In this document: positions 48,095-61,112 of the stretch, one piece after another
Position numbering within the stretch: position 1 is the first letter of the stretch
Layout: the number at the start of each line of letters is the position of its first letter
Assembly (NCBI GenBank): GCA_019914945.1
Contig: CM034110.1
Span: 9,898,808 to 9,962,807, forward strand
From: Typha latifolia
Taxonomy: Eukaryota; Streptophyta; Magnoliopsida; Poales; Typhaceae
Direction of reading: 5' to 3'
Length of the DNA stretch: 64,000 nt
Program-made: the position numbers and the translations under genes
The notes under the pieces: generated by a model
Seen by the model: the letters and a program-made list of their open reading frames with translations, nothing else
The model's database searches: none
What the model was told of the DNA's origin: nothing

Positions 48095-51000
48095 TTAAAG
48101 GGGCTTGTTAGTCCATTCCCATACAAGTTCATAAGGGTGAGATGAGTCCCCATCAGGCAGACATATTTTCTCCAACCAATGAGATGGATTCCTTCTAAAG
48201 ACAGCAATCTGAGATGCAAAGCCTGGTTCTACATCACCTGAGCCGCCAACTCCACTAAATTGCACGCTGTAGTCATGTCTTACTGCAAGGTTAGTAGCCC
48301 ATTGCTCAAACTGCTCTCTTGTCCACTCAAACTTGTGATCATGGTTGCGGAACTTGCAAGATCCTGATTTCTCTTCCAAATCATCTTCCTTGGTACCCGA
48401 AGCAGACCTTTGGAGAATGGGGTTATATTCGTAGTTCGGAGTAGAGATTATAAGTATTCGTGGGCAGAACAAATTCAGAGCAACATCACCAAACAAGCAA
48501 GCTTGATCCTCTTCCATGTGCTCAATCACCTGCAATTTTCTTACTTCTTTTAGTATGTGGCCCTAATTGAAGCCTATAGGCTATAATCACTTACCCAATC
48601 CACCGGGGATGATGATACTCAACAAGCAACAACCACAACTCTAATAATCTTTACTCTCGCTAAGTTCTTTGTTCCCTCGAGTAATAAAACTTTTTTTAAA
48701 ATTCCATCGTTCCATACAATGTCATTTTCCCAAACCCCTAAAGCTATTACTCATCCCGTACAAGAGATTGAAGTTTCAATGTCATTAATGTATTAATATT
48801 CTAAATTTGCTAGGAAAGGCATTCCTTTGTCACCTCCAACCAATCTAACTTATTAAGGAAAAAAGATGCTTTTGAACATAGAAATGCTGTCATGCAGACA
48901 AAGATAAATACCTCAAGACAAGTACCAATATCAAAACCAAACAAGCGAGAATCAAACTCTGTGATTGATCCATCATAGAGAGCAGTCGACCTTATGCATG
49001 TTTGCATCACAGAGTTCTTAGTCAATTTCTGATGAAGAATCTGCAATATCAGAAATATATTAGCACTAAAGAATATCTAAAGTGAGAAAAAGGGATATAT
49101 ATAAAAAAGATGAATGAAATGGACCCCATTATAGGACGACGACTATCAAGTTCAATATTGAGTCAACACGACAATTCTCTATATTTTCTTCAAAAGAATA
49201 TGCAAATATTGCAAGTATGAATAATGAAATGAACAAGTATTTACATGTTATACCTTTGCGGCTCGCGTGAGACTCTTATGCGAAATATCCACCCCAATAA
49301 TTTTTTCTAGAGAAGTTGTGTGCTCCAATAACGAATCGAGTAGGCTGCCAGATCCACATCCAAAATCGACCTGGGTATATGATCAACTTAGATAACTACT
49401 AGGATTCTTGCTATTCAATTAAGGGAATAAGAAAAAACTTTACCAATGTAGCAGCATGAGACTCATTGATATGCCTGACGGCAAATTCAACACGCTGTTT
49501 AGATAGAGGCGGGTTAAACAAAGCCTTCTCCATTCTGTCTTCTAGTGGTTCTGTTACACACAGTACTTTTACAGAGAACTCCAGGAAGCAGTTTCCTGTA
49601 AAACATTCACATATTCTCATCCTACATAGTTCTATCAATGTCAGAAACATTATTGAAATCTGAAAGCAAGACAATGAAATAGGCATTCTTACTTAAAGAT
49701 AACTGTGAGAGACCATTAGCAGATTCACCAGATGCGGCCAGGATCATGTCCCTAGAAGGCAGTTCAACAACAAATTGTGCAACTTGATTAACAGACATCT
49801 GAGTTACACATGCTTCAATCTGGTTGATAACAGCACCTGTCCCGATCTCAAACTCAAACTCATCATTGCTTTCAAGAAAAAATTTAGCTGTATCTTCCTC
49901 CCTTACCAATGAGGCAGCATAACTTATGCATGTTAAAGATCCAGAAGAAGGATAAACACCAGAATCCGGACCTTCAACATTTAATAGAATCATACCATTT
50001 TGCAGTATCAGATTTGACTGGTTTTTGAAAAGTGATCCAAATGAGCTGCAGTTTCTTGTAACATACATCTGCTTGAAATCATATACAAATGAAGAGGCTG
50101 CTAATTCCTGAGAAAAAATTATTGGGTGCACTTTAATGTTGTCAGTACTTCCAAAGGAGGACAACTCTTCCATAGGCATGTCCAATTGTTTAAAGTACTT
50201 TTTAAACCAAGTAAGAACTTTTAATGCAGAACTTTGAATAGCATCAGACTCTTTCCTGTAAGTATCACCCGAAGAATATTCAATTAACACTTCCTGTCTC
50301 TTTGAAAATATTTTCACTTCACATTGGAATCCACTTGATGTATCCAAATCTCTGTCAAGTACACCACCTAGAACTTCATTTGCATACTGAACTTCAGTCA
50401 ACTCTGACGTATTTATCTCTTTGAATCCTGGTGAACTTTCCAAAGAGTTGACATTCCTAACAGAGAAAATAGGTTCTAATAGCCTCTGCTGGCGGCAGAA
50501 AAGACAGAGTAGATCCCTTGGGAAAGAACCCTTCCAGTTAGAACGTGTAGTATATACAGCAGGAAGTTCTGCTGCAAGTATTGCGTCTCTAGATAACTTG
50601 TAGCTTCCATCAGGTAACTTGCTAACAAGCATCCTGAAATACAAAATCTGATCATCACCATAACATAAATGATGGAATATTAACCTATTATGTTACTTGA
50701 AAAATGGCCACCAGCATCTTATAGTAAATTGATGGAGGGGACAGATAGTAAACAATAATATGCACAGAAACTATAAATATTCCAACCACACTAATGTACC
50801 ATTAGTGCTCATTCCAGCAATGCCCAAAAATCCTAGAATATCTGACAATAACAACAAGGGATATTGCAAATTATAAGGAAAAGAAATATCTGACGAGAGA
50901 GCTTATCATACTTCTTTTGCAGAAGATCCTAGTTTAATGATTCAGAATAGAGCAATAAGCATATGCCCTATGCACCAAGCGGAACATCACTAAGTTAGGA

Positions 51001-53155
51001 CAGACCTGTAATAGGCACTCAGGGATACATCCTCACAAAAAAGTTCTGTAGACCTCCACGTGTATCCAACATTAGCTAGAATTGCATCTCCATAGATATT
51101 CTGGCCGGATAAATAGCTCGCTCGTTTATTCAGAAGCGGCCCCATTTTTACATCTCCTACAATACCAAGTGGATCATTTGATGAATCTGATGCAGAAAGC
51201 AAGCCATCTGGAGTAGGGAAGTATAACTTTATTTCAGATGATGCTTTGCCAACTGTCCTGCAATAACATAGAAGTATTTAAAGATATCCATATTGACAAT
51301 AAAATGATATATATTATCAGCACAAATGAATAGGTATCCAAAGTACATAATGATGTCCCACCCACTTTGAGATAAGGACCTCAGAAGAATTGTTGACATT
51401 AAGCTTCTTCGCAATTTCATCCATGTAATACTTGGTATCTGATACAAGAAGACTCAATGTTCCAACCTCTTCCTCCAATGCACATGGAATGCGTATGGCT
51501 TCTATGTTTACGGACTCCAAACAGTCTGAAGAGTGGTGAAGTGATGACTCTATGGCCTCAGAAGAATATGGGCCTCCTTTCCAAATCCAGAATTTGTCAT
51601 CAATAATGCAGGCAGAACCAGAAACTTTAGCAGCTTTTGAGATGAGCAATAAAACTAAGTGAGCATCTGATTCTGCCTTGGGATCGATTATTCTGCATAA
51701 GCTATTGACCTTCACATCACATGCAGCAATGACAGACATGGGAATCATACCAAAAAGGTCCCCTTCTTTTCTCAGTGCCACTCTGAAGTGCCCAACTAGA
51801 GGATGAGAGGATGAAAGGAACTATTCAAATGAACATCCGCAGGGTAAAATGTCAGTACCAACGATAGGAACAAAAATATGGAATATTATCTTACATGAGT
51901 AATAAAGTTATCAGTTATCTATCAAGTGATATATCTATTGACTTAGTATGGTTATCAACTCGATCGCAGCATAATGCAATCAAATACTACAGCAGATAAT
52001 GCCATGCTAGAAAGCTAGTATGTACAGTTTACAACGACAATATGGAGAATAGAAAAGTACTCCTGTTTCAAACTTACTGAATGCAAGATATTATGACACT
52101 CATTTATCAAGGAACTTACTGCTGAAGCTAGGAAAATATTTGACTAGCAACTGTCACCTACACTTGCACAATAAGGCCTACCGTACTTAACTAAGGAGGA
52201 AGAGATGCTTCTCTCCATATTCTTAAGTTCCTAAACTAAAAGATAATTTCTATAACTTATGCTGAGAGAACTTCATTGTAATCTATCAGAGAAGTAAATC
52301 TACATGAGAGAAAATAAAAGATTCTCTGTTGATAGAAGAAATGTTCCTGCTAAATCACCAACCTCATCTGTGAATAAGCCAGATATGCGAGCAACTAGTT
52401 CATTCCAAGCTTCCTCAGGTGTAGAACTATTCGCCTTGGCTTGGATACCCAGCTACAAAAGGAACCCAAAAAGCACCAGGATAATTACAATAGATGACAA
52501 ACTATATGACAAATATTCTACAACAAAAGTATCAAGAGCAAGATTATAGGAGTACACAATAGTTGCAGTAAAACAATGTGATAAAGTTATCATGCATCAA
52601 CTATAAACAGAAAATGATGGTAGAAATGAATTAAAAGAACAAGAGAATAAACTCTGCTTGACTTCTATATATAGGAGGTCAATCTCCTAGATTCGCAATA
52701 CTTTCTACTGCATTTTTTTTCGGTCCTAGCCAGGCTAGAACAACATACTTTATGGTAGAATACCTTATCTCCGTTAAAAACTCCAGAAGTAAGCTCAATA
52801 GAGAATATATATATACACACTAAAGAAAAAGGATCCAAAAGTAACAGCTGCCACAATAAAAGTGGAAGGTAGAAATTCAAACCTTTTCTACAGCAATTTG
52901 TGCAGCAGACTGCTCTGCATCCTTCTTTCTTGTAAAGGTATCAGAGGTAACAGACAAGTCTGGGAGGTCCAAACAACACCGGTAAAGACTCCTAACCTGC
53001 TGCTGAATGACCAGCCCAGGGCAAACATTGCCAACAGCATGCTGCACTTCCTCAATCCTATAACATGCCCTACTGCCATACTTCTGATGGATCAAGGCCT
53101 TAGGGGTTAGCACTGGCTTATTTATTCCAGCTGCAGGTGTTGCCTCGGTTCCCAT
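48095..53155 (-). CDS. HEN1: small RNA 2'-O-methyltransferase HEN1
   Basis: Nine coding exons on the minus strand: 53155-52883, 52452-52363, 51820-51366, 51257-51006, 50633-49693, 49595-49444, 49370-49254, 49040-48912, 48529-48095; 947 aa, against 942 in Arabidopsis. The N-terminus is the double-stranded-RNA-binding region (TPKALIHQKYGS; FTRKKDAEQSAAQIAVEKV). The C-terminal methyltransferase has the SAM motif DFGCGSGSLLDSLL (from 723). The metal-binding set is CLEVIEHMEE with Glu803, Glu806 and His807, plus a His in NHDHKFEWTR (866 or 868). FSGVGGSGDVEPGFASQIA is also conserved. The enzyme methylates the 3'-terminal ribose of miRNA and siRNA duplexes in a Mg-dependent reaction, protecting them from uridylation and decay. 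All key residues are present, so it should be active. A 5'UTR intron (about 53172-54066) is likely. The gene is divergent from HIBADH. Confidence 0.97.
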
Positions 53156-54597
53156 AGTTATTCTTCAACTGCTTTCTTTCTTTAGAGATAAAATTTCCAG
53201 CAATATTTAATAACTATTGCAACATAAATTCTAATACCAGTACCAGTAACTTCCTGTGGAATTGAGAGAGAATGTTATCTTAGTTGTCGAATGCAAAGCC
53301 CAAAAAAATCAACTTTTTTTTATGCTTCCTAAACTGTACAAACAATTCAAGATTTTTGACCCCCAACAGAAATTATCATAAGAGAGTATCATCAAAAACT
53401 TTTACAATGGCAAAACCCAATATTAAATGGAACATTAAATTTTACGCTTGCCAATTTGTACAAATCATTCAAGATTTAAAAAATCTTTGATTTTGAAACA
53501 AATTTCCTATATGGACGCTTTCTTGAAAAAAATCCTGCAAATGGACACTAAATTGAAATTAGTGAAGAAAATACGAATGTGGTGATCCACGAGGTTACCA
53601 CTAGAAAATGTAACCACAAAAAGTGAATTTTCAAACCCTAAACTTCAGAATACATTAAGAAGCAAGCAATCCACAAGAAATTCATTTTAAACCAAGAAAG
53701 GAGCATTAAATCCACGAAAAATAACTAAACCAATAAAAGAAGAAGCAAGAAATCAAAAATGTAAATACTACGATAAGCTCTTCAAGAATCCGATCACGAA
53801 AAATAGAAAAAAGAACCAGAAACGACCACAATATCCCAAAAAAGAAACACCCAAACCCCGTGCGCCTCCAAAATAGACCCAAAGAACCCTAATAATAGAT
53901 TCAAGAACGCGAGAAATCCCCTAAGAACAGCAACCAAATGAACAAGAACCGCGAAATAAATCACCGATTTTTAGACAAGAACCGATCAAAACGCCATACG
54001 ATACTCGAAATAGAGATCAGAATCCAGTTTCAACTAAAAATTAGGGTTTGGAAGAGGTATCGACGCACCTCTTCTTCTTCCTCCTCAAACCGCCACCAAA
54101 CTCATCTCTATACAACTCAGTTGGGAAAGGAGGGAAGTACTTGAACACTGAACAGGAGAACAGAAACGTACTAGAGGCAGTGATAATCCCACCCCCTTTT
54201 TATCACCCACCTAGTCCCACTATCTAGTTGGGTCCGGAGTCCCCCGTTGTTTCGTGTGGATTGAGGGGTTTTGGGAGTGCGTGTATCGTCAGGTGCTTTG
54301 CCGCAATTATAGAAGGAGATGCCGACTTCAGACTTGTATTCAGGTATTCTTTCAGACCCTACATTACATTTATTATGATTTGTGCCCTATATTTCCATTT
54401 ATTTATTTTTTTAAAATCCAAGTGGAATGTTCTTCATAATTTAGTGAAATATAAGGGTTGTATCAAAAAATAGTGAAAAGAGGGGGTGTAGTCTGGAGTA
54501 ACACATAATACAAATAAGATAGGGGTGTGAAATGAACAAATCAAAAATAAAACAACTGCCTTCTTTGACTCCTGTCGAGCGAGCGAGAGAGAGAGAG
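53156..54597. promoter_or_regulatory. HEN1 leader and shared HEN1/HIBADH intergenic region
   Basis: Minus-strand signals suggest a HEN1 5'UTR exon near 54067-54170 with donor GAG|GTGCGT, spliced to an acceptor just upstream of the ATG (about 53171). About 400 bases (54180-54590) then separate the two divergent transcription units. Part of that gap (54370-54460) resembles the repeat at 37197. A short GA repeat (54582-54599) precedes the HIBADH ATG. No obvious TATA boxes were fixed. Confidence 0.4.
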
Positions 54598-57500
54598 ATG
54601 GCCGGTAGAGGATTTGGACTTCATCGAGTTCTTTGGCGCTGCGATTGGAGTCGTCTTTGCTCCAATTTGACTCGTGATTTCTCTTCGAGTAGTGTTCCGT
54701 CAGAACTGGAGGCGAGCCATCTCTCTATCTTTCGTCTTTCTTTGTCATGCCTTTTGATAGTCGGATGAAATTATTTCTGGTAGTAGAAAAGACCGCATTT
54801 TGTTTATTTCTGGATCTATCTTCAAAGATAAATTTTGTTTATTTGATGGGTTTGACCAAACCCAGAAACGATTTTGGTGAAAAGGTCCCATATAAGTTGA
54901 AATATAGTGAAAGCCACAACTTTTGATGTAGGGAATTGGTTTTCCCCTTGATGGCACAAGTCGATCAATAGAGAAAAGGAACAGGATTAAACTTTTACCT
55001 TATATTAGGTCATTCATTCTGTAAGTACACTTTTCAGGTTGGAGAGAAGATATTTTGATTCATAGTATATTGTGAGTACTTTGCAGAGGGTTGGATTCGT
55101 AGGACTTGGAAACATGGGTTTCCACATGGCAAGAAATCTGATAACAGCTGGGTACAAAGTCACTGTTCATGACATGTAAGTTTATCATTTTTCCAGTTAT
55201 GTGCAGATTCATTTCTCCAGCTTATTTAAAGCTTGCATTGTTAGTAATCTACAATTTGGTATCCTCTATGCAAGAGTGATGTTACTTGCTGCGGTCCTCG
55301 TGTGTTTATATGTTTTGTCTCTTTCATAGCTCAGAGTACTATTATTTTTGCACTTTGGGCTAGTAATAAGAATCTGAAGCCCTCCACCGCACTGGTTGAT
55401 TCCTGATGAGAAGAATTGTGATTCAATTTAACTGGGAAATGTTTCCATAGCATATCTCGATCTAATGAATGTTCTTTTCAGTTATAATTTCTTGAGAATA
55501 GAGCATTGCACAAAATCTGAGTCTCTATTCATTTCTAGGAACCATAATACCATGAAGAAGTTCTCAGCTGAGGGAATTCCGACTAAAGAAACTCCTCGTA
55601 AAGTTGCAGAGTCAAGTGATGTCATAATTACCATGCTACCTTCATCTTCCAATGTAAGTAAGTTTTATCTATTTATTTTCTTTTTTATACTTAACCTTGG
55701 GCTTGTGTAGTTTTAGATCACATCTAACACAGCATTTCTCTATATATACAGCATTGACTCTTTCGATTATCAAATGACTGTATCTATCAGTTATTTGCAT
55801 AGAACAGGTTTTCTAGCTTATTGACTTTTAGCATGAATCACAGTACGGAATACAATGTCAAATATTGAGATGACATTAATTATTGCTAGCCCAAGCTAGA
55901 TCTTACAATTTCAACTTCTTTCCAGGTTTTGGATGTATACACTGGACCAAATGGATTGCTTGATTATCAAAGTCACATAAGCCCATGGTTATTTATAGAT
56001 TCTTCTACAGTTGATCCACAAACTTCAAGAAAGATATCCATCAGCGTAGCGAAGTGTGGACTAAAGGAAAAGAAAGGTTAGGTTCAGTATAGTGATCTTT
56101 ATTCTATTAGTAATGATGCTTATGGATCAAAATGAAGTACCTTATCTGTGAGGGGCTTTGGAGTCACTAAAACAATTGGCCTGCAAAATACATAGAGAGC
56201 TAATATATTTTTAATAGCTTCTCTTTCCTCCATCTATTGTTTGTTTGGTTATCACATATACATGAATCAGACTGATTCCTGAAGTGCACAAAACTGCTAA
56301 AATAGTAAAATTATTATGATGTTGTAATTCATCATCATAATAATGGCTTGTTGACCATAAATATGCCAAAATACAGCACATAGAAAAATCAAAAGGTGGA
56401 CTGCTAGCTTATACCTTCTCTTTGCTAATACTTCTCATAAATAATAATTCTTGGTTTATCATGTCACTGTATTTATATCTAAATTTATCCGAACAGTGTC
56501 TTCTTTCTATCTATTGTTCTGATCACTTTTTTGGTTTGAATATTCAGGTCATGCAGAAAATCCAGTAATGTTGGATGCTCCTGTATCTGGAGGAGTCCCT
56601 GCTGCAGAAGCAGGGACACTTACTTTCATGGTACTATTATTGTCATTTCATTTGCTATACTAACTTAGTTGTTCATTTGAGAGACTCTTGAATCTCTGGG
56701 TAAATCCTGATTTATTACGTGCATTAGAATTGGTTAAAAGAATTTCTTCTTGAAACTCATGAATGGAAATGCATGTTATACAGGTGGGTGGCCTAGAGAA
56801 AGCTTATCTAGCAGCAAAACCCTTGCTTCTCTCGATGGGTAAAAAACTGATCTATTGTGGTGGTCCTGGAAATGGTGCTGTAAGTCTACTTTCTGATACT
56901 GATTAACTCTGTTACTAGTTTGCAGATTGAGAACAGTAGGATTCCTGTCATGTTGGTTTATTTTTCATAGAAAGATAAACTTTCCATTTATGACATCATA
57001 GCACTTTCTTATGTAATTATGTGCAGTTTTATACTCTTTCTCTGGGATATATTTGTTGTTGTTTGTGGTCTCTAGGCTGCAAAGATTTGCAATAATTTAG
57101 CGATGGCCATCAGCATGCTTGGGGTATCAGAAGCTTTTGCACTTGGTCAAAACCTAGGAATCAGAGCAAACGTGCTGACAAACATTTTCAACTCTTCAAG
57201 TGCTCGTTGTTGGAGTAGGTGATCTATCCTACTACCCAATATCCTAACTGTCTTGTGTTCTGTTGAACTAGTTTACTAGAATTGCTGAAGAACTTTTGTC
57301 AAACCATTTCTGAATGGAACACGATCTTGGCTACTATTACGTCTTATTGCCTGATGATTCTCACACCTGTAGTTCCTGCTTTTGCTCTGCAAATAAATTT
57401 TGCTTCGAGAAACTAGAAATGAACTTGGCAACTGATAGCAAATTCAGTACATGTCATTATTCAATAGTCAATTTTTCTTTTCAATTGTTGAGATATAAGA

Positions 57501-58409
57501 TGACAAATGGAATTGATCTTAGGACTTCCGTTTTCTCATATCATCAATTAAAAGTGGACTTTATCTAATTGTCTAATATTCTCCCAATTAAACAGTGACA
57601 CCTACAACCCAGTTCCTGGAGTAATGTCAGGGGTGCCTTCGTCAAGGGATTATGAGGGTGGATTTACATCTAAGCTTATGGTATGAAGTAAAGATCTCCT
57701 AGCTCTTCAAAATTTTGTTGCTTAATCCAATGCATTTCATAAATTTTAGAACTAAAGAGTCCCCCAAGATTGTCACGACATATATTGCTACTTTTGGTGG
57801 TAGTGGTGAGGCACTATAAGGTATTTCCTGTGATAGGTTTTGTACATGAGGCCCAACTTCATGTAATATGAGAGGTTCAAGTCTTCAAGAAGACCTAGCT
57901 GGCAGTAAATCCTTCACACATCAGGCAGTATAAGATATCAGCATGGATCTGGAAATTGGAAAATACTTCTTCCACGGAAATTTTACCACAGAAAGCATCC
58001 CATTTTGTCCTTGCCCAAGCAAACTGACGAAATCTTATTATCATATACGCTTTCAGATTCTACAAAGGGTTTCAATATATCATAAACCCATCATGTATAA
58101 TTTTCCTGTAAAGGCACTCATCGAGTTTGCCACAAAATTGCATGCAGGCTAAAGACTTGGGGCTCGCCATGGCATCAGCAGCAGATGTTGGTCTCAAGTT
58201 CCCCCTTACTTCTGAAGCACATGACATGTAAGATACCTTTACCACCAAACCTTCATAATTAAAACTTGTCATATTTTTCTAATTTTCATTATTAACGGCA
58301 TTGGTGAACAAATCTGTGCAGTTACACAAAATTATGCGAGATGGGCTATGAGTCTAAGGACTTCTCCTCTGTCTTCCGCCACTACTACCGTGGCAACGAT
58401 GAGAATTAG
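54598..58409 (+). CDS. HIBADH: 3-hydroxyisobutyrate dehydrogenase, mitochondrial
   Basis: Ten coding exons: 54598-54711, 55087-55175, 55539-55653, 55926-56076, 56548-56630, 56784-56879, 57076-57218, 57596-57680, 58148-58227, 58322-58409; 347 aa. It oxidises 3-hydroxyisobutyrate to methylmalonate semialdehyde with NAD in valine breakdown. The Arg/Ser-rich N-terminus ([11 protein letters not shown]) looks like a mitochondrial presequence. The NAD-binding motif is GFVGLGNMG (Gly44-Gly49). Also present are [20 protein letters not shown] (substrate loop) and the catalytic Lys219 in AAKICNN. The C-terminus [10 protein letters not shown] is typical. The only junction lacking a GT donor is intron 1, where homology places the exon end at SELE and the next bases are GC, implying a GC-AG intron. 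ATG 54598 was chosen because the upstream in-frame ATG (54532) lies in a lysine-rich, non-conserved stretch. Confidence 0.94.
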
Positions 58410-58970
58410 ATAGAGAGGCTGCCAGTTTGGCGCACTTCCAGATTGGAAATCAGAAATGCTATTGTTGTAACTTGTAAGCAATAAAAGCTGAAACTTCTTC
58501 CAAGCAGCATATGTGATTGGAATTATCACTAATCCAAGTTTCTTCCTGTCTGCAAAGTTACAATGAAAATGAGCAACAGTTGAGCTTCCTCAGCATGAGG
58601 CATTGTAATGGAACAAATTTGCAATCTTCAATTTCTGTTCAATGAAATAAAATGTATTTCACTTATCTGTCAGGATCCAAACACAATTTCTTCAGTGGCA
58701 TTAAACAGTCATTAGTTTGGATTGACATAGGCCCACACCGCAAGGTGCATAGTAGTAAACAGTTCTAATCAAAAAATTAAAAAAAAAATACTTGATCACA
58801 AAAAATAAAAAATAAAAAATATTTACCCACTTGACCAAAACCACTTGGCATAATATCTGAGTCAACAAGCATAATCCATTAGTTGTCCAGAAATCTAGAA
58901 GGAAAATTATACCCACAAAAAATGAGTTCCTCTCAAACAGCAGGTGAAGATAATGTAACACCATATCATG
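58410..58970. other. HIBADH 3'UTR and spacer
   Basis: The 3'UTR of HIBADH (a candidate polyadenylation hexamer AATAAA lies near 58645) and AT-rich spacer before the PsbR promoter. No gene is supported. Confidence 0.55.
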
Positions 58971-58974
58971 ATAT

Positions 58975-59060
58975 AGCCACAGATAAAATGCCACGTGTCA
59001 TCTTTACAATCACATCTCTCTATATGGTTCCCATTTGTTATATTCTTGATATCATATACA
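58975..59060 (+). promoter_or_regulatory. PsbR promoter with G-box, I-box and TATA-like element
   Basis: An I-box-like GATAAAA (58982-58988) is followed closely by a G-box CACGTG (58992-58997, in GCCACGTGTCA) and a TATATGG element (from 59021), about 85-115 bases upstream of the PsbR ATG. An I-box next to a G-box is a classic arrangement in light-responsive plant promoters. Function is inferred from motif and position. Confidence 0.65.
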
Positions 59061-59106
59061 GAAAAGAGGGGAGAAAGTGCTTGAGAGAGAGCAAAGGTGA
59101 GAAGAG

Positions 59107-60025
59107 ATGGCAACCACAGTGATGTCCTCCTTGGTCTTGAAGCCATCCCCAGTTATTGTGAGGTCACAAGCTAAGGCTCTTCCCTCCTTGGCAAGGTCCT
59201 CTTCTTCCTTCAAGGTTCAAGCTAGTGGAGGCAAGAAGATTAAGACTTCCACCCCCTATGGTTAGTTCATAGCATTACACAACCAATTCATAGCTCTTAT
59301 CTACTCTGAAAACAAGTAGCTATTATTAGAATTTCTTGGACACTAGTATCAAATTTCTCTGGTGTCATTGAGAGATAAATATATATTGCAGGGACTGGAG
59401 GTGGGATGGACCTGCCCAATGGTCTGGATGCATCTGGAAGGAAGCAAAAGGTAGATTTCTCTTCTTCCTCTTACACGACAAAGAGCCTATATATATTTAG
59501 TTCTAATAGTAGCTTCATTTTTTCATTATAGGGGAAGGGAGTCTATCAGTTTGTGGACAAGTATGGTGCAAATGTCGATGGCTACAGGTAGAATTCATAA
59601 AATTGTATACGTTTGTCATTGTTCAAACATAAATTTTTATTCATACACCAAAAGACTTTAAACTACTATCTCTATCAATCATAAAGTTTTCTGAATAATA
59701 AGATAGGAGAGTTTTGTGCAATTGCTTTTGTGAATTATGAGCATATTCTTTGGTTTGCAGCCCAATTTACTCTCCAGAGGAGTGGTCTCCAAGTGGTGAT
59801 GTATATGTTGGAGGTAATCTAATGGCTCAAAAATAGCTCAATAATACACCATAGGCAAAGTAACATATATTTGTTGTCGTAAATACTTGATACATTAAAT
59901 TTTGATTGGTATTGTTTTTGAGCGATGCAGGAACCACAGGACTCCTGATATGGGCTGTGACTCTTGCTGGACTTCTACTTGGTGGTGCTCTTCTTGTCTA
60001 CAACACCAGTGCTTTGTCTCAGTAG
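59107..60025 (+). CDS. PSBR: photosystem II 10 kDa polypeptide PsbR, chloroplastic
   Basis: Five small coding exons: 59107-59260, 59392-59450, 59532-59587, 59761-59813, 59931-60025; 138 aa. The N-terminus is a Ser/Ala/Lys-rich chloroplast transit peptide ([20 protein letters not shown]). Mature signatures are [40 protein letters not shown] and the single membrane span [20 protein letters not shown], ending YNTSALSQ. PsbR is a thylakoid protein of photosystem II that helps attach the oxygen-evolving complex proteins, notably PsbP. Length and sequence fit the family fully. The upstream region carries light-type promoter motifs. Confidence 0.97.
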
Positions 60026-61112
60026 AATACTCTGTATAACTTTGTTCTGCAATTGTAGACTGTGATGGTTCTAATTATAACTCTTCTGCTCGTATTGCTC
60101 AATGGCATAACACTTATTTCCTGAATATATATCAAAGCAGAAGCTGTTTATTTGTAAGATTACAAGATGCCAATTGGTTTGATTTGCCGCATTTACATTC
60201 TTTTTCTTTATTCAGATACAGAAAATTTCACACTAGTTTTGAGTTCATTAAACATTTGATTCTGGGCCAGTTGGACAACATTAGGAAGAACAAAATCAAG
60301 TTTAATGAAGGAATCAACTAAAAATGCCATTACTGCTAAGCTTGCTATGAATTTTGATAAACAGGAATGTCGGAAAGTCCTAATGCGAATATATGCGTCG
60401 AGGAACTCTCCTAACATTCATCTCAGTACAAGAGACTTGTTCAAGTTGGAAAAGTTGACCACGCTCAAAAACAGGATATAGAAAAATCGTCCCCAGAATT
60501 GAGCTTCTTTTTAAAAGCAAAGGCCAAGAATTTCATTTTTTCTTTTAAAAATGTAACGACCCACTGACCTTTGTATGTTATCCAAAAAATAGTTCTGTTA
60601 CCATAATCTCTCTTGCTTTTGCTTTTTTTTTAGTGATAAATAAAGATTTATTTTCTTGCTTGAATGCTTATCCATTAGACTATTACACCCTCAAAGAATC
60701 AAAAGGGAAATAACACATCAGCTGCTACACACTTCGACCAACAAGAACGGATGACAGAAAATTGTTCCTTGAGACCGTAATCAAACAGAAACCAACGAAA
60801 CAGTGCTAAATCCTTCCATAAAGCAGGAACCAAACTGGAAAACATCCAGAGAAAGCAATTGCAGATTTATCAAGATATACATCATGAGGACAATGTTTTC
60901 CATCAAAAAGGGACCTGATACCCGTAGAATTATTCCTTTCTGAGGATAAAAGGAGAGAATTACTCAAATCGTGACTAATAAAAAACTTTCATATTAAATC
61001 TGAGAGTTTCAACAAATATGGTGTTTGACCAGTCATTCAAAATATCTGAACTAATTAGGCAAAAATGAAAGATCCCAACAGACATTAATTCTCCATATAA
61101 GATAATCCTAAT
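60026..61112. other. 3' region between convergent PsbR and P0 genes
   Basis: The 3'UTRs of the two convergent genes and AT-rich spacer. No additional gene is supported; the minus-strand open frame 60208-60417 is featureless. Confidence 0.6.
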
